Assembly (NCBI GenBank): GCA_902776645.1
Contig: CACYQT010000010.1
Location: forward strand, 1-64,000
Direction: 5' to 3'
DNA from: an uncultured bacterium
GTDB lineage: Bacteria > Verrucomicrobiota > Lentisphaeria > Oligosphaerales > Oligosphaeraceae
DNA length: 64,000 bases
Positions 59,689 through 64,000 of the stretch are shown here, piece after piece. Position 1 is the first letter of the stretch, and each line of letters starts with the position of its first letter. The position numbers and the translations under genes are program-made. The notes beneath the pieces are model-generated. The model did not search any database. It worked only from the letters and a program-made list of their open reading frames with translations, and had not been told where the DNA came from.

Positions 59689-60786
59689 CCCCCGTTCGCT
59701 CAGATTGCGGCAGCCGCGGAACGTGTTGTAGTCCGTCGACATCGTCGTCAAGTCGCCCAGTTTTGAAAGGTGCTCCACGAAATCGTCGTACTTCACGAAA
59801 CCGTCCGAATTATATGAAATCAGAATGTACTTCGCGCGGACATTGTCCACGAGCGTGAACAGCGTCTCCTGCGCCTTGTGTCGCTGGTTGTAGGCGGAGC
59901 GGTTCCAGTCCAGCGGAATTCCCGCCACACGCGAAATCTTCTCCGGCCGTTTGTAATCAATCATCAAGTTGAGCATGAAGTAGTTGGAACCGTACGGATG
60001 CTGGTTGTACGGCGGATCCAGATAGGCGAAATCCACGTCTTCGGGCATTTCGGTCGCGGCCGTCAACGCCTCTTTCCGATAGACTTCGAAATCGCATTCA
60101 TAATTCGAGAACACAGGCAGCAACAGTTCGATGTCGCCGCGGATGCGCGACAGCGCGTTCTGCGCGTCGCCGCCGAACTGCCCCGTGCCTTCCCTGTTCT
60201 TGTAGAACCCTTTGAACACGCCCGCCGTGTTCGCGTGGACGCTTGCGCCGTAGATCAACGGCGCCATGAGGAACGTCCGCGTGGGATCCTGCATCTGCGC
60301 AAGCTCCTGGCACGCCGTGTCCAGAAACATTGCGTTCCGCCGCGTGAAAAAGACGCGTTCGCCAGCCTGGATGTTGTCGTCGTCCAACGGCGAATACAGG
60401 TCGGTGATGACGCCGCCGTGCAGATTCGCCACGATGCGGTCCTCCATTTCCAGCAGCGTGTCGCGCAAAGCGTTCATGTCGACGTCGCAGCGGTTCGTCA
60501 GATAGCAGTTGTTGACGCATTCGCTGTACGCCTCCAAGTCGTTGGCGTACAAGCGACTGGCAAACCGTTTGAAGTATCGCGCGACGATTCCCGAACCGGA
60601 GAACACGTCGAACATCGACAGTTTCTCACGCCCGACCGCCTCCTGCACAAGCTGCACGGCGTCGCCGATGAACGTCAGCAAGGCGCGCTTGTTGCCGAGA
60701 TACGTCATGACCTGCTCCGTCATGAATGACGGAGATTCATCGTACGCCGCATCGGCAATGGATTGGTTGACAGGTTCGACAGACAT
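59674..60786 (-). CDS. D12-class N6-adenine DNA methyltransferase (orphan)
   Basis: A 370-residue adenine methylase. TYLGNKRALL (28-37) is the D12-class N-terminal motif, DVFSGSG (60-66) the SAM-binding motif, and DPPY (257-260, in YLDPPYNQHP) the catalytic motif. The specificity cannot be read. No restriction endonuclease is adjacent; the neighbours are small membrane proteins and an SGNH hydrolase. It may protect against a distant partner, or serve epigenetic regulation or self-marking. The last residues (GLLGF) and the stop are encoded by the CCTAGAAG array, so the original end has been replaced by repeat sequence. Confidence 0.85.
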   Translation of the reverse strand: MSVEPVNQSIADAAYDESPSFMTEQVMTYLGNKRALLTFIGDAVQLVQEAVGREKLSMFDVFSGSGIVARYFKRFASRLYANDLEAYSECVNNCYLTNRCDVDMNALRDTLLEMEDRIVANLHGGVITDLYSPLDDDNIQAGERVFFTRRNAMFLDTACQELAQMQDPTRTFLMAPLIYGASVHANTAGVFKGFYKNREGTGQFGGDAQNALSRIRGDIELLLPVFSNYECDFEVYRKEALTAATEMPEDVDFAYLDPPYNQHPYGSNYFMLNLMIDYKRPEKISRVAGIPLDWNRSAYNQRHKAQETLFTLVDNVRAKYILISYNSDGFVKYDDFVEHLSKLGDLTTMSTDYNTFRGCRNLSERGLLGF

Positions 60787-60824
60787 CTTTTAAGTCGCTT
60801 CTGCGAAGCAACGATTATGGCTTG

Positions 60825-60955
60825 GGAGGGTTGCGCTCCTTGCATTCAGCATTCAGCATTCAGCATTCAGCATTCAGCATTCAGCATTCAGCATTCAGCA
60901 TTCCACAATGGCTTGCCTTTTGCTTTCAGCTTTAAGCTTTCAGCTTTAAGCTGTC
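60825..60955. repeat. GGGAGGG element, CATTCAG heptamers and TTTCAGC units
   Basis: A GGGAGGGTTGCGCTCCTTGC element (60825-60844, compare 8870) is followed by eight perfect CATTCAG units (60843-60898) and then mixed CTTTCAG/CTTTAAG units (60917-60952). They fill the divergent gap between the methylase and the SGNH hydrolase. Confidence 0.85.
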
Positions 60956-60964
60956 TACATTGGC

Positions 60965-60992
60965 TTGCCACAACGGCAAACAGTATTAGATT
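60965..60992 (+). promoter_or_regulatory. possible promoter of the SGNH hydrolase gene
   Basis: TTGCCA (60965-60970), 16 bases, TAGATT (60987-60992), about 72 bases upstream of the ATG. Confidence 0.35.
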
Positions 60993-61064
60993 AACATATA
61001 CCGTTTTTTCCGTTTTTGTACTCAAACCATCGTAAAAGGTCGTCTCTTTTTCCGAAAAACCGCC

Positions 61065-61703
61065 ATGAAAACCACCGTCTCCCTCGCTCTCGTCTCCACG
61101 TTGCTTTTGTCCGCCGCCGAAGTCCAGCCCATCGCCAACAAACATGCGGTCGATCTCAAAGTCCTCTTCATCGGCAACAGCCACACCTACGTCAACTCCA
61201 TGCCGAAGCTGTTCGCGGAGGAGGCGCTGAAGGACAACGTCCGCTGCGACGTCGTGATGCTGACGCTTGGCGGATGGCATCTGTCGCAGCACGTGAAGGA
61301 GCCGCAGATTCGTTTCAACATCCAGAACGGCCGCTACGACTACGTCGTCCTGCAGGAATACACGCATCCGTTCGGGCCCGAACAATCGATGCACGAAGCG
61401 GTTGCGAAGCTCGGCGAATGGATCAGAGAGGCCGGTTCGACGCCTGTCATGTACATGACGTGGGCGAAAAAAGGCCATCCCGAACAGCAGGCGGAACTGA
61501 CGAACGCCTACACTTCCTGCGCGAAGGAGATCAACGCCCTGCTCGCCCCTGTCGGCGTCGAATGGTGGAAACGCCTCGCCGAAAATCCGTCTCTTGAGCT
61601 CTACCGTCCCGACGGCGAACATGCCTCCGCCGACGGCTCCCGCCTTGCCGCCACCATCATCTGGCAGACCATTAAGGCGGATTATTTGAAGAAGAGAAAA
61701 TAA
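61065..61703 (+). CDS. secreted SGNH-hydrolase (DUF4886-like)
   Basis: A 212-residue protein with a signal peptide (1-18). The catalytic Ser is in FIGNSHTYVN, LGGWHLSQH follows as block II, VLQEYTHPF as block III-like, and the Asp-His pair is in PDGEHASADGS. This compact SGNH form occurs widely as an unassigned esterase in carbohydrate-degrading bacteria; it probably removes an acyl group from a glycan. It is transcribed alone, divergent from the methylase, with a hairpin directly after the stop. Confidence 0.8.
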   Translation: MKTTVSLALVSTLLLSAAEVQPIANKHAVDLKVLFIGNSHTYVNSMPKLFAEEALKDNVRCDVVMLTLGGWHLSQHVKEPQIRFNIQNGRYDYVVLQEYTHPFGPEQSMHEAVAKLGEWIREAGSTPVMYMTWAKKGHPEQQAELTNAYTSCAKEINALLAPVGVEWWKRLAENPSLELYRPDGEHASADGSRLAATIIWQTIKADYLKKRK

Positions 61704-61713
61704 TACAAAAATG

Positions 61714-61741
61714 GCCTTCCAAGACAACCGTCTTGGAAGGC
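61714..61741. terminator. bidirectional terminator hairpin
   Basis: A perfect 12-bp stem GCCTTCCAAGAC/GTCTTGGAAGGC with a four-base loop. The minus strand is followed by TTTTT, so it best terminates the leftward rubrerythrin transcript. It also follows the SGNH gene on the plus strand. Confidence 0.75.
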
Positions 61742-61748
61742 ACATAAA

Positions 61749-61876
61749 ATCTAGTGGCCTAGAAATCTAGCAGCCTAGAAATCTAGCAGCCTAGAAATCT
61801 AGCAGCCTAGAAATCTAGCAGCCTAGAAATCTAGCAGCCTAGAAATCTAGAAGCCTAGAAATCTAGAATCCTAGAA
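61749..61876. repeat. 16-bp tandem array AATCTAGCAGCCTAGA, eight copies
   Basis: Eight 16-bp units, the inner ones identical, each with two CTAG tetramers. A CCACTAATCACTAA tail follows at 61880-61894 and touches the rubrerythrin stop codon. Confidence 0.95.
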
Positions 61877-61891
61877 ACTAACCACTAATCA

Positions 61892-62425
61892 CTAATAATT
61901 CTCCGCCTCGATTTCAAAGTACGCCTGCGGATGCTTGCAGACGGGGCAGACTTCCGGAGCCTTCTCGCCGATGTAGACATGGCCGCAGTTGCGGCATTCC
62001 CAACGGTTCTTGCCGACCTTCACCCAGACTTCGCCCTTTTCGATGTTCGCGGCCAGTTTGCGGTAGCGCTCTTCATGGCGCTTCTCGATGGCGGCGACCA
62101 TTTCAAAACGCGCGGCCAACGCAGTAAATCCTTCCTGACGGGCGACTTCCGCGAATTCTTTGTACATTTCCGTCCATTCTTCGTGTTCGCCAGCCGCGGC
62201 GGCCAGCAGATTTTCCAACGTGCTGCCGATGCCGTTCAGCTCTTTGAACCAGAGTTTGGCGTGTTCCTTTTCGTTGTTGGCGGTCATTTCGAAAATCGCC
62301 GCGATCTGTTCATAGCCTTCCTTGCGGGCGGCGCTTGCGAAATACGTGTATTTGTTGCGGGCCTGCGATTCGCCGGCGAACGCGGTCAACAGATTCTTTT
62401 CCGTCTTGCTTCCTTTGAGTTCCAT
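61892..62425 (-). CDS. rbr: rubrerythrin
   Basis: A 177-residue protein. The start at 62425 has AAAAGGAG upstream. A ferritin-like diiron domain covers residues 1-135, with iron ligands in [21 protein letters not shown] and [11 protein letters not shown], two ExxH motifs. A C-terminal rubredoxin domain binds one iron through CRNC and CPVC. It reduces hydrogen peroxide to water with electrons from NADH via rubredoxin, and marks an anaerobic or microaerophilic lifestyle. It is a single-gene unit. Confidence 0.97.
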   Translation of the reverse strand: MELKGSKTEKNLLTAFAGESQARNKYTYFASAARKEGYEQIAAIFEMTANNEKEHAKLWFKELNGIGSTLENLLAAAAGEHEEWTEMYKEFAEVARQEGFTALAARFEMVAAIEKRHEERYRKLAANIEKGEVWVKVGKNRWECRNCGHVYIGEKAPEVCPVCKHPQAYFEIEAENY

Positions 62426-62533
62426 CGTTGTTCTCCTTTTATAGGGGCTCTTGTTCATCGTCCATCGACTCCGCGACGGACGCTTTTCATACAATATAAC
62501 CGTCTCTTCCCACTAAACAAGCGTTTTACGCCA

Positions 62534-62552
62534 TATTCAGCATTCAGCATTA
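62534..62552. repeat. CATTCAG units at the metallophosphoesterase stop codon
   Basis: Two to three CATTCAG units whose last bases form the TAA stop of the phosphoesterase gene on the minus strand (62550-62552). Same unit as at 60843. Confidence 0.7.
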
Positions 62553-63389
62553 AAAAGATCGGTCGCACGCTCTGCCCTGCACGAACGTCTTGTTGAAGTC
62601 ATATGACGCACGGAAATCCAGCATGTCGGCGAACGTGATCGTCTTCATCGACAGTTTCCCGTCGTTGAATTCAAACAGCTTCGCTTCGAACGGCGTTTCG
62701 CTGAAGGCGGGCGCCGTAACCAATTGCGTTTCAGCAAGCTGCCGCCGTATCGTCATGTGGTTGTGGCCGCCCAGCCACGCCAACGGCTTCAGCGCCTCGC
62801 ATGTTTCGCGGACATATCGCAGGAACGGTTCGTGCGGCGCATGCAGATCATGGTCCAGCCCCGTCTGTTCCGTCGGCAGGCCGCATGGCTGCGAATGGCT
62901 GACGATGATCCGCGGCAGATCCTGCGGTCCGCCGAAAAGTCGCGCCTTCTGCTCCTCCGTAAACCACGACAGCTGCGGTTCTTTGATATTCCAGAAGGCA
63001 GGCCGCGGCCCCCAGTTCGAACATAATGCGTCGATCCGCAGACCGCCTTCGATAATCGTGAAATCGATGGCGCCGTCGGGAAACAGCTGCGGCGTCTCTT
63101 CCAACCACGCCGCGACGGAATCGTCCTCCGTCAGATCATGGTTGCCCAGCGTCAGATGGACAGGACACGGCAGGCGTTTCATCAACCGCCCCGCCAGACG
63201 CATGTTGTCGCGTTTCCCCCAATCCGCAAGATCCCCGCCATGAAGGACAAACGACACGCCTTCCGCGCGGATGAAATCCGCCAGCCGGTCGAGCAGTTCC
63301 TCCGCATGGCAGTTGTATCTCGCCTGCATGCGATAGCCCTGATCATCAGGCCCGCCATAATGCGTATCCGTTATAAAAATGAATTTCAT
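62550..63389 (-). CDS. calcineurin-like metallophosphoesterase
   Basis: A 279-residue cytosolic phosphoesterase starting at 63389 (MKFIFITDTHYGG) with an AAGGAA site; an upstream in-frame ATG would add repeat-derived residues only. The five family motifs are in order: DTHYG, VLHGGDLADWG, LGNHDLTE, VSHSQPCGLP and GGHNHMT. These build a two-metal centre for phosphomonoester or phosphodiester hydrolysis. Resemblance to cAMP or Ser/Thr phosphatases is too general for a substrate. The upstream promoter region is occupied by 50-bp repeats. Confidence 0.9.
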   Translation of the reverse strand: MKFIFITDTHYGGPDDQGYRMQARYNCHAEELLDRLADFIRAEGVSFVLHGGDLADWGKRDNMRLAGRLMKRLPCPVHLTLGNHDLTEDDSVAAWLEETPQLFPDGAIDFTIIEGGLRIDALCSNWGPRPAFWNIKEPQLSWFTEEQKARLFGGPQDLPRIIVSHSQPCGLPTEQTGLDHDLHAPHEPFLRYVRETCEALKPLAWLGGHNHMTIRRQLAETQLVTAPAFSETPFEAKLFEFNDGKLSMKTITFADMLDFRASYDFNKTFVQGRACDRSF

Positions 63390-63408
63390 GCTATATTTCC
63401 TTAAATAA

Positions 63409-63555
63409 GCCTCGCCCTCCGGGAGAGGTGTCGCTTTCAGCGACGGAGAGGGCATTGAGCCTCGCCCTCCGGGAGAGGTGTCGCTTTCAGCGACGGAGAG
63501 GGCCTTGAGCCTCGCCCTCCGAGAGAGGTGTCGCTTTCAGCGACGGAGAGGGCTT
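63409..63555. repeat. three tandem 50-bp units with nested hairpins
   Basis: Units at 63409-63458, 63459-63508 and 63509-63555, nearly identical. Each folds as an outer GCCCTC/GAGGGC stem enclosing GTCGCT-TTC-AGCGAC. They lie directly upstream of the metallophosphoesterase gene. Confidence 0.95.
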
Positions 63556-63840
63556 TCACTTTCAGCTCCGCGTCAGCGGATTCAAACCGCCGAGCAGACG
63601 GAGGCCGTTCCGATTCTTCCTTTAACAAAATCACATATTGTCAACAAAATCTTCAGAACTATGGCCGACGTCTGCGAGGCTTTTCTGTGTAATCTGTGTA
63701 TTCTGTGGTTTCTATGATATTGTATTTTCCGTGATTTTCGTGCCTTTCGTGGTTAAAAATATCTTGAACGTTTAATTTATGACGTTACTGTATTGTTTTC
63801 CAGTTTTCCCACACACAATCATCCATAAAAAGGAACCACC
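63556..63840. other. gap before the PHP-domain gene; microsatellites only
   Basis: No gene. TCTGTG(T/G) nonamer-like units at 63684-63711 and TTTTCGTG-like units at 63725-63753 are two further short repeat families. Confidence 0.6.
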
Positions 63841-64000
63841 ATGGCCGAATACGCATCGTTCGAACTCCACCTCCACAGCCAGTGGAGCTATGACGCCCTG
63901 ACGCCCGTCGAAGAATACTTCAAGTTCGCTCGTGAAAGGAAGTTGCGCGCCTTCGCCCTTACCGACCACCATACGATGGACGGCTATGGCGACATGCTCG
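63841..64000 (+). CDS. PHP-domain phosphoesterase, N-terminal part (cut by window edge)
   Basis: An open frame from ATG 63841 runs off the window (53 codons visible). An AAAAGGAA site lies upstream. The start shows the PHP metal motif: ELHLHSQWSYDALTP and FALTDHHTMDGYGDM, with His and Asp ligands for the trinuclear metal site. It could be a stand-alone PHP phosphoesterase (nucleoside or histidinol phosphate) or the N-terminus of a longer polymerase-type protein; the short distance between motifs favours the stand-alone type. Confidence 0.8.
   Translation, partial: MAEYASFELHLHSQWSYDALTPVEEYFKFARERKLRAFALTDHHTMDGYGDML

Noticed and set aside
58742-61876. CRISPR arrays
   Set aside because: The repeats are 7-16 bp, directly adjacent with no unique spacers, and no cas genes are present.

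Overview
The window looks like a chromosomal segment of an anaerobic, sugar-degrading bacterium of the PVC group, most likely a gut Lentisphaerota/Victivallales-type organism. That placement is an inference from content, not from a marker gene. It is dense in secreted glycoside hydrolases, sialate O-acetylesterases, xylose-isomerase-like TIM-barrel proteins, a Na+-NQR cluster and rubrerythrin, with no SusC/SusD pairs. No rRNA gene, intact tRNA or CRISPR array was found.

Layout. 1-810: right end of an integrated element, with a leftward tyrosine integrase cut by the window edge and a 3' fragment of a tRNA-Leu(UAG) gene as probable attachment site. 1016-4112: an AT-rich cassette with a MurF-like ligase and a PP-loop-like protein. 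4144-9770: a beta-propeller protein, a HigBA/RelE-type toxin-antitoxin pair, serC, a GH43 enzyme and a sugar isomerase. 9794-20691: carbohydrate genes (GH106-like, DMT transporter, secreted EEP phosphatase, GH29 fucosidase) and a tight operon of CE6-like esterase, isomerase and a large clan-A hydrolase with a CBM9-like tail. 20712-24355: a second AT-rich island with two membrane-anchored unknown proteins convergent with a PtuA/PtuB (Septu-like) defence pair. 24417-28884: OPT-like transporter, sialate esterase, GDPD. 28890-32815: DUF58 and BatA-like genes, then a Xer recombinase. 32945-36773: nqrE-F-B-C, with nqrC fused to a discoidin-like domain. 36954-57011: transporter, esterase, SDR, a giant GH13 protein, ceramidase-like and amidohydrolase genes, a secreted tyrosine phosphatase, a Tat-exported isomerase, a MurE-like protein and a GH42-like hydrolase. 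57059-64000: unknown membrane proteins, an orphan adenine methylase, an SGNH hydrolase, rubrerythrin, a metallophosphoesterase and the start of a PHP-domain gene.

How the genes fit together: most encode capture and trimming of host or plant glycans (fucose, arabinan, rhamnose-like residues, O-acetyl groups), uptake, and isomerisation of the released sugars. NQR would supply sodium motive force and rubrerythrin oxygen protection.

The most unusual feature is not a gene. Many intergenic gaps hold a short tandem repeat (7-, 8-, 10- or 16-mers, plus 29- and 50-bp units), with different units in different gaps. Several abut start codons and three contain or touch the stop codon of the neighbouring gene. 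Other strong leads are the MurF/PP-loop cassette, the NqrC-discoidin fusion, the MurE-like protein lacking the Walker A lysine, the Septu-like pair and a 32-bp perfect palindrome.
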